A program made the translations under genes and the position numbers. From assembly GCA_907163375.1 (NCBI GenBank), contig CAJQUW010005574.1:62001-126000 (forward strand): DNA of 64,000 bases. The letters run 5' to 3'. Of the stretch, positions 46,394 to 56,599 are shown one piece after another. The notes under the pieces were generated by a model, which was not told the origin of the DNA, ran no database searches, and worked only from the letters and a program-made list of their open reading frames with translations. Origin of the DNA: Prostheceraeus crozeri. Its lineage: Eukaryota > Platyhelminthes > Polycladida > Euryleptidae. Each line of letters begins with the position of its first letter. Position 1 is the first letter of the stretch.

Positions 46394-46557
46394 CTCCGTG
46401 GCACAGTGGATAAGTGCTTGGCCTAGCTATCTTTCGGCCAGAGGTCGAGCCCCGAAAGTGTCATTGGAAGTCGTCAGGAAGGGCATCCGGACTAAAATAT
46501 CACAACTCTCCAGATTGAAGTCTGACTATGTCAGCACCGTCCAAGCCCCCAGTAAGT
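46394..46557 (+). repeat. tRNA-derived SINE, copy 1
   Basis: CCGTGGCACAGTGGATAAG carries an A box (TGGCACAGTGG) and GGTCGAGCCCC a B box. A shared body follows (GTCATTGGAAGTCGTCAGG, then GGGCATCCGG) and the tail CCGTCCAAGCCCCC. Its start coincides with the end of unit 3. Family copies: about 52247-52480 and 54274-54447. Confidence 0.8.
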
Positions 46558-47188
46558 AAAAGCTTAAATTATGTTGGTTTTAGTCCCTTAATGTCGGATT
46601 TCTATCGCTGCGAAGGTCCAGGGTTCGAGTCTGTTCACCTCGTGAGATGTTGTCCCACTGAAGCTAATCTCTAACCGGGTGAGAGTTGCCAAGAAGAAAC
46701 CACTTTCCCAGACTTGGTAGTATGGCTTCGCACAGAGAGCATGAAAAAGTAATGCACTAGGACTACGGAGTGCGGAGTCACTTTAACTTTGAATCGCATG
46801 TGATTCCGAGCCCCAAACAAACATTTTAAATGAGTACAAGTCCGGCAGAAAATCTGTTTTGAAGCCTCCTCACTTTCTTTTGGCAAGGTAGAAAATCCCC
46901 GCGAGATATGTGAATCACTCGAATAAATAGTGAAATATTGCTGTTTCAAAATGAGCGATCGCAGGTTTGTAAAAAGCATTTGCCTAATGTGTTTCAAAGT
47001 ATAAGCAATGTTTACACTCTAATTGATTTTTATTTAATAGAAAAATAAATCAAAATTCATGAGAGAAAGGGATTGGACTCACACGGTACGTCTGACATAT
47101 CACTTTTTTTCATGACCGAGTTCTGTCTGCTCCCCAGCCCCAAGATACATGTCCACAGAAATATCTTGCCAAATGCAGCCATAAAATT

Positions 47189-47688
47189 TCCAAGCACTTT
47201 TCCCTGTTTTCCAGAGAATGTCCAAGCACTTTTCCCTGTTTTCCAGAGAATATCCAAGCACTTTTCCCTGTTTTCCAGAGAATGTCCAAGCACTTTTCCC
47301 TGTTTTCCAGAGAATATCCAAGCACTTTTCCCTGTTTTCCAGAGAATATCCAAGCACTTTTCCCTGTTTTCCAGAGAATATCCAAGCACTTTTCCCTGTT
47401 TTCCAGAGAATATCCAAGCACTTTTCCCTGTTTTCCAGAGAATGTCCAAGCACTTTTCCCTGTTTTCCAGAGAATGTCCAAGCACTTTTCCCTGTTTTCC
47501 AGAGAATATCCAAGCACTTTTCCTTGTTTTCCAGAGAATATCCAAGCACTTTTCCCTGTTTTCCAGAGAATATCCAAGCACTTTTCCCTGTTTTCCAGAG
47601 AATATCCAAGCACTTTTCCCTGTTTTCCAGAGAATGTCCAAGCACTTTTCCCTGTTCTCCAGAGAATATCCAAGCACTTTTCTCTGTT
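47189..47688. repeat. 32-bp minisatellite, 15 full units and one partial
   Basis: Units start at 47189 and then every 32 bp without indels, reading CCAAGCACTTTTCCCTGTTT and then TCCAGAGAATR. The last R is G or A in the order G A G A A A A G G A A A A G A. Units 3-8 and 9-14 share the same six-unit pattern. Because 32 is not a multiple of 3 and the unit has no stops, long spurious frames appear on both strands. Confidence 0.97.
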
Positions 47689-47859
47689 AAAAAGGGTGGT
47701 CTTGCTATCCGCCTATTTAGCAATTTTTCTCGTTATGCTTATCAATCTTCTGCTTTTTCAACTTCTGAATTGGTCGCATTTATGCTTCAAAAATACCGAA
47801 TCTTCCTCCTTCATTCAGAGAAAAGGCAGGAAGATTGGATTAACCATGGAATTCTATGG

Positions 47860-48259
47860 ATTAAGTAACCATGACGACAGGCACTCTGACGGTCTCACTA
47901 CTTTCCCATTCAAAAATGGCAAGCACCAGTTGTGGGATTTCACCTGTACCGACACTTCTACTTACTGCTTCCTAGTTGATTCTGCAATCAATTCGTGAGC
48001 CGCCTCTGCTGCAGCTGAAGATCACCAGCGTTTGAAGTATCGTGACCTCGTACCTCAACATCTTTTCCAACCCATTGCTATTGAGACTTCTGGAGTGTAC
48101 GGTGAATCTACAAAGACCTTTTTGAAGTCACTTGGCCATCTTATGAGTGAAACAACTGGCGACCGCCGTGAACATTCTCGGTTGCAGCAACGCATCAGTG
48201 TTGCGATAATTAGAGGGAATAGTTTAAGTGGATCGATGACTGGCGGTGTTCGCTCTTAA
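47860..48259 (+). pseudogene. retroelement-derived coding fragment
   Basis: The plus strand encodes HSDGLTTFPFKNGKHQLWDF, then CTDTSTYCFLVDSA, then FQPIAIETSGVYGEST and LQQRISVAIIRGNS. This order (DG..W..GK...WD.T..DT, then IETSGV.., then L.QR.S.AI.RGN) is one I associate with the C-terminal ends of invertebrate retroelement polyproteins. The class cannot be fixed from this fragment. It is a fossil with at least one break. Confidence 0.5.
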
Positions 48260-48269
48260 CCTCTCCTTC

Positions 48270-49500
48270 ACTTGTCTTTTTTCATGTTTTGAATAATCAG
48301 TCTTTTATTGAATAATTTACTAATATAATTACTCTATGATCACGGTCAAATTATTTACTTATGCATCTAGTTTTAAGCCGTACTCGATCTCAAATAGAGT
48401 TTCCGGAATCGCATACTCTAGCATAAAAGCTTTTTTGTAAGAATCATGTGTTCGCTAGTCTATCTATCGTGAAATTATTCCATATCTTGAATGAGTTATC
48501 ACGCGTATTGCTACTCAATCTTTTTCATACGTGCATTAAATGTATTATCAAAGTAAGAATACTTGTCTAATCCATAACAGAAAATCAATTTGGATAGAGT
48601 TTTGATATCAAATCATGTCCAACGGTCTAAGATGAGTAGTTCCCAGTCTTAATTAGTAGCTTACAGAGACGCCGACGTAATTTCGGCAGGTTTTGTCTAC
48701 ACGGGCTGTCGGCCCGGAATTGAAAAATGTACATAATGCAGAGTATATGCTGCTGATTCCTCCTACATAGCATTATCACCATCTTGAGTATTTCTTCACA
48801 TGTAACAGATAATTCCCAATATTGCTTCCACGCTTCAGTGTACTATGCGGATAACTGGGATTATCCGATGAACTCTTAAGTGCAACAAAAGACAACTGAG
48901 CATTTCTAAGACTTTTCATTCTAACTTCTACACAGAAAGCACTCAACGACTTTCCCTGCATATAACGGGATCCTCCTTGACATAGTAAACATCACGAACC
49001 CATCATTGTGCGTAGGACAACATCTCATTAAAATAATCAAGGACGATTCCCATTGTTCATAAACGGATAATAAAGTGCAGCGATTTCTATGAAAAGAAAG
49101 TTCAATCTTCGGTTTCATTGATCATCCTCCTTACATTTTTAAAAAAGGAGAACAACTGCAAGAAAGGATCCTCTTCAAGGGAAATATTGACACGACTCTG
49201 AATTTTCGTTCATGGCAAGCATATCATTGCAAGAAACTACAAATTCACAAATATGTCAAATGACTAAATCAAATAGTCACTAAATGGATGTTTTGTAAAT
49301 TAAGTGGGCGTAACAGACGAGAAATTTTCAAGCTTTAACACGAAGAGATGAATTGTTTCACTGATCAATTCAGTTCCCCTCAAAGAAAGTTCTTCCCTGC
49401 AAGGAGTTTTGCTTTAAATTAGGAGTGAGACCGCATGACTGCTTAAAATGTCATCACTTGGAAAAATCAGTCTCATTAAACAATTTAACAGACGGAGAAT
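48270..49500. other. non-coding stretch
   Basis: AT-rich DNA with only short, unconvincing frames. No repeat of the window is recognised here. Confidence 0.5.
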
Positions 49501-49507
49501 AACTGCG

Positions 49508-49572
49508 CGTCTTGGTGGATTTGAACCACCGACCTCGTGGTATTCTAGGCCAACGCTCTACCGACGGGTGAC
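49508..49572 (-). pseudogene. tRNA-like relic
   Basis: On the minus strand GTCGGTAGAGCG (D-arm/A box) is followed by GGTGGTTCAAATCCACC, a perfect 5-bp T-stem with a 7-base loop. The anticodon stem pairs poorly and no acceptor stem can be formed, so this is a tRNA pseudogene or SINE head rather than a working tRNA. Confidence 0.5.
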
Positions 49573-49929
49573 AGTAAGACAGAAGTCCTCTTGAAGAATC
49601 CACGAAAGAGAACATAGCATTAACTGTCAAGCCAAACTGCTAATACCAAGATATCAGCAATTCAAAGCCAGTATTATACTTTGAAGCGGAGACTTAGTCC
49701 ACACAGCAGAACAACGAATTGAGAATAAATAAGTCAGGTTAAGGAATCATAGGTAGTCCACGTATCCAGTAATATCAGATTAGAAAAAGGAGAATATCTT
49801 CTTCGGATACAAATTTATTGGAAGTCAGGTTAAGTTAGGTAGTCCAGATGGAGAATCTGTATTAAAAACATCTACATGATTAGAAGCAAAATGCCAAAAA
49901 CTTCGAAGAGAAATAATCGTAGAGCAACG

Positions 49930-50400
49930 AATTAGTTATATCCACAGAATTAGATTCATCTGCGCGCGTCTTCGGTTTCCTAGAAAGGAAGTGTTATCTG
50001 TAACCTTAATATCGAAATGGCACATCACAGAATTAGACAACTTGCTCCTTCTCGAATGGATAATCCATGTATCGCTTACTATTGGAAATGGCAAACAATA
50101 AGCTGTCAGCAGAGGACACCAGAGCCAGTGAGAGATGCGTGCGTGCTGTGATATCACTTCGCACACACCAAAACACACATCTCTTTCTTGGCTAACATTC
50201 GATTCAGTGTATGCATTATACTATACAGTGAGGAATGCTGAGAAGAGGATGGTGAAATCATCAAGTCAACTGATTTTCGTACGCCTGCTATTTTTTTATA
50301 ATGATCGGAAGGGCCAACATTATGGAGAAAACTTGTGCGCTATGATCTGAATTCATCGAATTTGAAGGAATTGTGGCAACTTCAAATAAATTGTGGCAAC
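49930..50400. repeat. fragments of the CACAGAATTAGA element
   Basis: Contains CACAGAATTAGA twice (about 49940 and 50024) and, at 50290-50400, the arm with ATGATCGGAAGGGCCAAC and GATCTGAATTC. It is diverged from the tandem-unit copies. A short CAGAAATTATCAGAA-type direct repeat follows at about 50400-50470. Confidence 0.6.
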
Positions 50401-50579
50401 CCGGAAACTTCAAATAAATCAGAATTATCAGAAATTATCAGAAATAATCAGAATAATCAGAAACTTCAAATAAAAAAGAATTGTGAACGTGCCTTTCGGT
50501 CAATGTCAAACCTTTGGATTTCTAGGTGTGGCTGAAGATACCTATGAATTGCTGAGAGAAATATGAGCTGTTGATAATG

Positions 50580-50990
50580 TCAACTCTTTAGATAGAGTTA
50601 TCTTAATGCGATCTTGTGTACATGATAAAAGTGCTTAAAGGTTTACTGAGCCACGATGAACTGTGGCTTGTTTTTAATGACGTTGTGCGAAGTATTGTTA
50701 TGTACTGCTCTTGTTTATTTGGCATTCTGAATGCGGAAACAGTGCATATAATCAAAAGACTTTTTAAACGCGCCAGAAAGATCATTTGTACATTCAACTG
50801 TCAATGCAACAACAATACTACGAATTTCCATCAAAAACGCCTACTAAATTTTAAGTCCTTCTTCCAAAAGTGCCAATTGACAAGTCATCCACTATATTCA
50901 CCTAAGAAATGGAAGACTGACAGTCCCTTACAGCAAAACGAGCTTACGGCAGAACTCCTTTGTGGTTGTGTCAATTTTGGTTGGGGATAA
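50580..50990 (+). mobile_element. LINE ORF2 C-terminal fragment
   Basis: The frame reads LLSHDELWLVFNDVVRSIVM, then YCSCLFGI and IIKRLFKRARKIIC, the post-RT region of non-LTR retrotransposons (..LV.S...YC..., ...R.....RA.+II). It is a truncated relic. A related tail is at 59628-60101. Confidence 0.6.
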
Positions 50991-50999
50991 CTTCACTGA

Positions 51000-52240
51000 T
51001 CTCACATGTGCTATTCCTTATTGACTTCCTTATGATATGTTGATTTTGATTTTCATTTGGAAAATTTATATAATTTATTCTTTATTCTTCTTATTCTTGC
51101 GCAATTAGCCTATCTGACAAACGGAAGATGTCTATAAAAAACCACGCATCCCTAAGTGCGAGAAGTCGGGCATCTCTTAAATGGGTCCCTGGTCATTACG
51201 ACAAGACCTACCTACGATCATCGATTCAGTGCGAGCACCACACTTTTCAGATTGCGATAAGGTTCACCATGTCCGCGCAACAGTCGCACTTTTAGTCGCT
51301 TTTTAGGACATCCAAGGAAACGTCGATTGCATTCTACGCCGCAGACCGCATGGACAAAATCCATTTACTGAATGAGATTGACAGATTTCATAGTCAAATC
51401 TAGTGCTAGGTTCCACATGAATCTATTCCTGTTCGGCGTTGAAATGAAGACTTAATAAGAAAAGTAAAACAAATTTAACAGAAGACATAGCTGCCTTCTT
51501 AATACTGAACGGATATTCTGATACATATCTAAATGTGTCCAGCATTCGACAACCGTACAAATGCCATTCATCAAAATTACAGATAAGCCAACACTTCTTT
51601 GAACATCCATTTGCTTCATCGGTTTGAGAATGAATTATACATTATTTTGATGAAATAATTAAACACTTAGAAGTTCCCTGCTCTTAGATTTTACAAAAAG
51701 TAATACCAAATCTGAAAACTTCTATAGGACTCTTGATGATATTTAGGACTTTTTGTGACTTTTAGACCGGTTTTTCGAGTGCTACGACTTTTTCAACACA
51801 TCTAGGACTTTGTAGACACCCTAACTAGAAGCAATTAAAAGCTATGTTTGTTGGAAGTTGACAGTGATACTTCACTATGGAGTACATGCAGTTTTTGTGT
51901 ACTTTCAGTGACTGATAATGTTTTCACATCCATCAAATGCGATGTAGCATAGTTACAATTATGCAATCAACAACATTTTGCGAATAAAAATGACATGCAT
52001 ACAGACTTGCATATCCGTTTCATGCCTTCGATTAATATGCAAAACACGTACTGTCAGCATATGTATGCAGACTGCATCCTTTCGTAGACATGCGCACCAT
52101 CAAGCATGCAAAATGAATACGTACGCTAAATGCATAGGAAATCATTGTGTGAAACATGACCATTTAAATTCGTGCGGGTACTTGAACCGCATTCAAAACA
52201 TCACGCGGGCTAGCGGACTGACTTGAACCGGCAGGAAAAC
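51000..52240. other. non-coding stretch
   Basis: No gene is recognised. ORFs are short and carry no motifs. GCAT-rich words recur at 51990-52120 but form no clear repeat. Confidence 0.45.
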
Positions 52241-52246
52241 TCCTCC

Positions 52247-52480
52247 CGCAGACCCGTGGCACAGTGGTTAAGTGCTTGGCTTAGCGATCTTTCGGTACAG
52301 AGGTCGAGCCCCGAAAGTGTCATTGGAAGTTGTCAGGAAAGGCATCCGGAGAAAGATCACAACGCTCAAAGTCTGACTATGTCAGCACCGTCCAAGCCCC
52401 CAGGATGAGGGAGTAGTTACGTTAAACCATCATTATTGTACGACCCCATACATGGGAAAATGTGGACGTTAAAAGAGGAG
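52247..52480 (+). repeat. tRNA-derived SINE, copy 2 (with tail)
   Basis: CCGTGGCACAGTGGTTAAG (A box) and GGTCGAGCCCC (B box), the shared body (GTCATTGGAAGTTGTCAGG, GGCATCCGG), then a tail with CATCATTATTGTACGACCCC and GGACGTTAAAAGAGGA. It is the longest copy in the window. Confidence 0.8.
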
Positions 52481-52677
52481 GAAGACCCCATCCAGGTGTC
52501 CACTGCACAGAGCACGCCTACTTATCGGCTAACTAGCCGTTCGGACTGTCATTCTGACAATAGAGCAGAAACTTTGTCCTTCAAAAATACTTTCATAAGC
52601 TTCGGATCAGTCATCAGTACATAAGATGAATTCACAACCGAAGAGAAATTTTGTTTACAACCATAGAAATAAATAAC

Positions 52678-52918
52678 AATAAAACCTCTAGAACGGAAAT
52701 GAAGATTCATGCAATACACAATAGTGGCACACAAATCGCACGCATTTTCAGTTAGATACACTTGTCAACGGCTGAATCATTGGCTTAGAATCAGTCACAT
52801 GTGCAATTATAAGCTTTTCATTGGTGGTTCATGCCCCAACTTAGTTCCCCCGGATGTGCCGCGACCTTGACTCAACTTCCATTCTAGTCAACTTCAGCTA
52901 AACAATCTATTTCTATGT
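52678..52918 (+). repeat. detached fragment of the tandem unit
   Basis: Matches 9725-9962 of unit 1 (AACCTCTAGAA, TTAGATACACTTGTCAACG, CTTTTCATTGGTGGTTCATG, GATGTGCCGCGACCTT) with more mismatches than the units show to each other. It is an older dispersed copy of that segment outside the array. Confidence 0.75.
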
Positions 52919-53329
52919 TTACAACTTATGTGGGTCAACACTTTGATCTGGCTATGCAGACGTCTAGACAGCACAGATATTGAAAGCCTGAAAATGACCT
53001 TTTTGGCGCCAGAAGTTGTGAACAACTTTTCAACAATCAACAGAAACAGAAAATTATGAAATGAATTTATGACATCATAACTTCTCTATAAGTACTCCTA
53101 TTTCGATGAGCAATACATCAGAAGAATGCTCAGAGAACGCCCTTTCACTTTGTGTCTGATTCATTATCATGCTCACATGTTTTCACATTGAAAATTAGAG
53201 ATTTCTAAAAGTGGCGATTTTCACATTTTGACCTCTGTCCACCGTAAGCAATGACGGACACAAATGTACAACGGCTCATTGAAAAGCTGAGAACACAAGC
53301 TCTTGAATGGTGTATGGCTCATTAATGAG

Positions 53330-53400
53330 ATTGAAAGGTAGGAGAATCGATTGAAGTTTGACAAAGTTTAGGTGGTCCGCTTTTTATGATCAACTCTGTA
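53330..53400. repeat. possible decayed Tc1-like right end
   Basis: GTTTGACAAAGTTTAGG and GTGGTCCGCTTTTTATGA resemble the right end of the Tc1-like element (AGTTAGACAAAGTTGAAG, GGTGATCCATTTTTTATG). No partner end was found. Confidence 0.3.
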
Positions 53401-53649
53401 GTAAGTAAACATTTAACAGGGATGAGAACGTGGTGTCACAAAAACTCCGGAAGATCTCTTCTAGTGTCCATGCGTTACTTTTTCTGGGTCCCATTTTCAG
53501 TTTTGAGATGATTACAAGTAATCCAAGAGTCAATATTAAATAGTCATGAATCTTTGTGCGCCTACACACTATAGGCCCTATGCTACGACTAAAAATACAT
53601 TAAATATTAATGTACTAAGGCCACTGATAACTATTACTTAGAACTCAAC

Positions 53650-54885
53650 CATAATTATGACTTAGTGCTGACGGCAACGTCAAAACAAGACGCTAAAAGG
53701 AAACTCGAGGCGTGGAACATTCAGCTGGAAAAGCGAGGATTGAAGATCAACGGAACCAAGTCAAAAGTCCTTGTCACCGGCAAGAGTCTTAAGGAGCAGA
53801 CGAAGTCAGTTGCTGCATGAAAGGCGTCGGGGTGAACTCTATCTTCTGTGTTTCGTGCAAAATGTGGTGCCACAAGAGGTGTTCCGGACTTCGTGCCCTC
53901 AATGGAGTCCACAGTTTCCGTTGTCGAAAGTGTGTGAATGGCAAATCTGCAGACGGCGATGACTCCCTAGAAATCAACGGCATGACGCTGAAAGAGGTGC
54001 AAGATTTCTGCTATCTTGGGGATGTCCTTGATAGAGAAGCCGGAACGGAAAATGCAGTCAGAGCGCGCATTGCAATCGCGTGGAAGAAGTGGCGGTAGCT
54101 AGCCAGCCTGTTGACAAACAAAGGCATTCCGTTGAGTTACAGAGCACACGTATGCGAGTTGTGCATAAGATCCGTCCTAACTTATGGTGCGGAAACGTGG
54201 CCACTCACTCAAAAATTGATAGAGCAGCTAAGAGGCGTTGATAGGCGAATGCTGCGTTATATGGTGCGTTAGTGGTGTCCGTGGCACAGTGATTGCGTAC
54301 TTGGACTAGCGATCTCATGGTCCAGAGGTCGAACCCGGAAAGTGTCATTGGAAGTCGGTAGGAAAGGCATCCAGACTACAAAGCACCACAACGCTCCAAG
54401 GCCCCAGTAGGGGTAAAAAGTGACGCAAAATCCGTAGAAAAAAAAATATGGCACATGTCAAGCTGAAGGACAAGGTACCAAGTGATGAAGTGGCAAGACT
54501 GTGCGGCATACCCGAACTTCCTATTCGCCTACGTCAGAAACGCTTGCGGTGGTTCGGGCATGTAAGGAGAACAACTGATAACATCATCGGTGAGGTATAC
54601 CATCTTTCGATTGACGGTCGCCGTCCACCAGGAAGACCGAAGAAAACGTGGTATGCCTGTGTCAAAGAAGACCTAGAACAACTGAAGGTGAAGGACACTG
54701 CTCTAGATCGGAAAGCGTGGACGAAAGTCATCGCAGGAACGTCCAACCCTGGTGGAACCGGGAACAAACGACGAAAAACGAAAAAGGAAAGTAAAGTAAG
54801 CTCAACCATATTGAGGCAAATTACCGCAGGGGAAACCTCCAGCATCTTGGGAAGCGCAACTAGTAAAGTCTTTGTTTTATAAAGC
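53650..54885 (+). mobile_element. LINE ORF2 C-terminal fragment with Cys-rich finger, split by a SINE
   Basis: Frames in order are DLVLTATSKQDAKRKLEAWN (end of RT), then a finger CVSCKMWCHKRC with RCRKC (53817-53960), MTLKEVQDFCYLGDVLDR, and after the SINE LRWFGHVRR and GRRPPGRPKKTWYACVKEDL (54540-54690). This is the typical tail of a LINE ORF2 with a PHD-like zinc finger between RT and C-terminus. It is 5'-truncated, with an early stop near 53817, and not functional. Confidence 0.8.
54274..54447 (+). repeat. tRNA-derived SINE, copy 3, inserted in the LINE fragment
   Basis: CCGTGGCACAGTGATTGCG (A box) and GGTCGAACCCG (B box), the same body as copies 1 and 2, and an A-rich end at 54438. ATATGG lies on both sides (about 54258 and 54446), a possible part of the target duplication. 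It interrupts the LINE frame between YMVR and AHVKLKDKV. Confidence 0.8.
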
Positions 54886-54899
54886 GCCGCAGGCAAAGC

Positions 54900-55915
54900 T
54901 CCAACCCTTTGGGACTATAACTGGTTGAATTTCACGAGAGAAACCAAATTCATCGCCAAAAACATCACATGCCTGCTTACCCCCTATCCCTTACTTCTCC
55001 TTAGCATTTTCTGGGGAATCTCAGAATGACTCAGATGGCCGTCAAGAAATCCGGAATATTCTCCTCCCTGATTTAAGTAGCAGTGGCAGAATATTCAACT
55101 GCATTGGTAAAATTTCGTAGTTTTTCGCACCAGGGCCCGAATTTCGTACTAAGTGGTCACCCGTCCCATCTCTTATAGGAATTAACCAATAATATACCAA
55201 AGATCAATGAAAAAAGGACATTTGCATCACAGCTGCACCTAAGAGGCTACTTAGATACGAATAGAACTTGACATTGCGTTCTTTTAATTATCCTCATTGC
55301 TGTTGTGTTCAGTGTTGAATGGCACTTGAGAAATTTAATGTCTTTGAATATGCTAGAGAAAAATTTGCCCAAGGAAAGCAAATAGCAGTGATCCATCTCA
55401 AGACAACGTCAATATTTGCATACACAAGTTTGCCTTCTTCTCAAGACAGCATTTTTCTCAACTAATTTCTACATCATAAAGACCAATCTTCTTGACAACA
55501 ATTACTTGCAAATTTCTACGCCTTGCTATCATTTGTATGTAGAGCGAGATTTTTGCAATGCTAGAGAATTTCGAGATGCTTCTTCAGAGATTCTTTATAT
55601 ATTCTCGATTAAATATTAACTCAGGAAGCATTTCTATCTATTATTACAGCTCCAGTATTGGAAATGCATTGCATATCAAATGAACTACGCCTGAAAATAA
55701 AAGAGAACTATTTGAATCATTCCGCATTGAGATTAGAAGCTAAGAAAGAAAAATATTTCATATGATTGATGAGAAAATATTACATATGCCATGGATCATA
55801 AAGATTCGTGAATAAATCAAGCTAATTGACTAATTGATTGCAAAATTATTAATCAAAAATTGAATATCTTATGTTTGATTCGCCCTGGTCACAACACTGA
55901 CCCTATCCCGTGAAC
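54900..55915. other. CRBN intron or flank, no feature recognised
   Basis: AT-rich. It lies downstream of the last CRBN exon found. A 48-codon plus-strand frame from 55318 (MALEKFNVFEYAREKFAQG) is too short to call. No further CRBN exon was recognised. Confidence 0.4.
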
Positions 55916-55919
55916 TTAC

Positions 55920-56066
55920 CCATCAAAGATTCTGGCCACAGTTTTGACTCGAAATCGCTGTTTCCCTTGTAAAATGGCTCTTATAACATCGTAAGAGCCA
56001 CGACTGGTGTCGACGTAGGATCGTAACACAGCAGTCGTGCCAATTCCACCCGGTTTCAGCTGATCC
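55920..56066 (-). CDS. CRBN: cereblon exon, second LON-domain part
   Basis: A 147-bp minus-strand exon behind the acceptor TTGTAATTCCAG and before the donor GTAAGT. The first base completes the codon left open by the upstream exon (phase 2). The frame reads DQLKPGGIGTTAVLRSYV and then AILQGKQRFRVKTVARIFD. It aligns by eye with the LON-like domain of animal cereblon (FGTTAEIYAYRE, then IGRQRFKVLELRTQSD in human, from memory). Cereblon is the substrate receptor of the CUL4-DDB1 ubiquitin ligase, and this domain helps bind DDB1. The exon ends in phase 2. The next exon was not found. Confidence 0.85.
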
Positions 56067-56097
56067 CTGGAATTACAAAAAATTCATTGTTACCGAA

Positions 56098-56546
56098 CAG
56101 GGGCGTCGGCAAGGGGGGGCGAAGGTGCGGCCGCCCTCCCCCCTCAGCTGGGAGTAACTTTAACTGTCCAATTGATGATGACTTCAACTATGACCAAGGC
56201 GAGAAAAAATGCTGTAATGATATGATAATGATCAATTTGTATGCAAGACTAATAGCAGTTACTTGCTTGAAATAATAATTTTACTAAAAATGTTTAGACA
56301 GTGAATTCAAAAATTACAATTTTTGGAAAAGTACTCTTCGGAGTGACCTTCAAAACTTCAATTAGGATCAAGTGGAAAATATCAATTTCTGAGATATCAA
56401 AAAATACATACACAGGGCTGATGGAGCCCCCAGGCAGAATAGGATTAAAGTGCTTGATTGTGCTTGATTGCTAGAAACCCCTGCCCGGCCGTGCCGATTG
56501 GGGTCTAGACCGCCCCTCCCTTCGAAAAATCCTGGCGACGCCCCTG
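56098..56546. mobile_element. 449-bp hAT MITE in a CRBN intron
   Basis: Ends CAGGGGCGTCGGCA and CAGGGGCGTCGCCAGG (reverse complement), with a perfect 8-bp duplication TTACCGAA at 56090-56097 and 56547-56554. No transposase is present. It sits only about 30 bp upstream of the splice acceptor of the CRBN exon at 55920-56066, so it could affect branch-point use. Confidence 0.9.
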
Positions 56547-56599
56547 TTACCGAAATGTCACTACTCAGGCGGTATACAGTCAAGATTTAGAGTTACGTC

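Noticed and set aside
47189-47688. CRISPR-like array (32-bp direct repeats)
   Set aside because: There are no spacers between repeats, and the host is an animal. It is a minisatellite.
47057-47998. Six long open frames (187-238 aa) on both strands
   Set aside because: They are read-through of the 32-bp minisatellite, which has no stop in any frame and shifts frame each unit. They are not genes.
49508-49572. Working tRNA gene
   Set aside because: The T-arm is perfect, but the anticodon stem is weak and the acceptor stem cannot form.
53721-54896. Minus-strand frames of 60-120 aa
   Set aside because: They are antisense to the LINE zinc-finger and C-terminal region.
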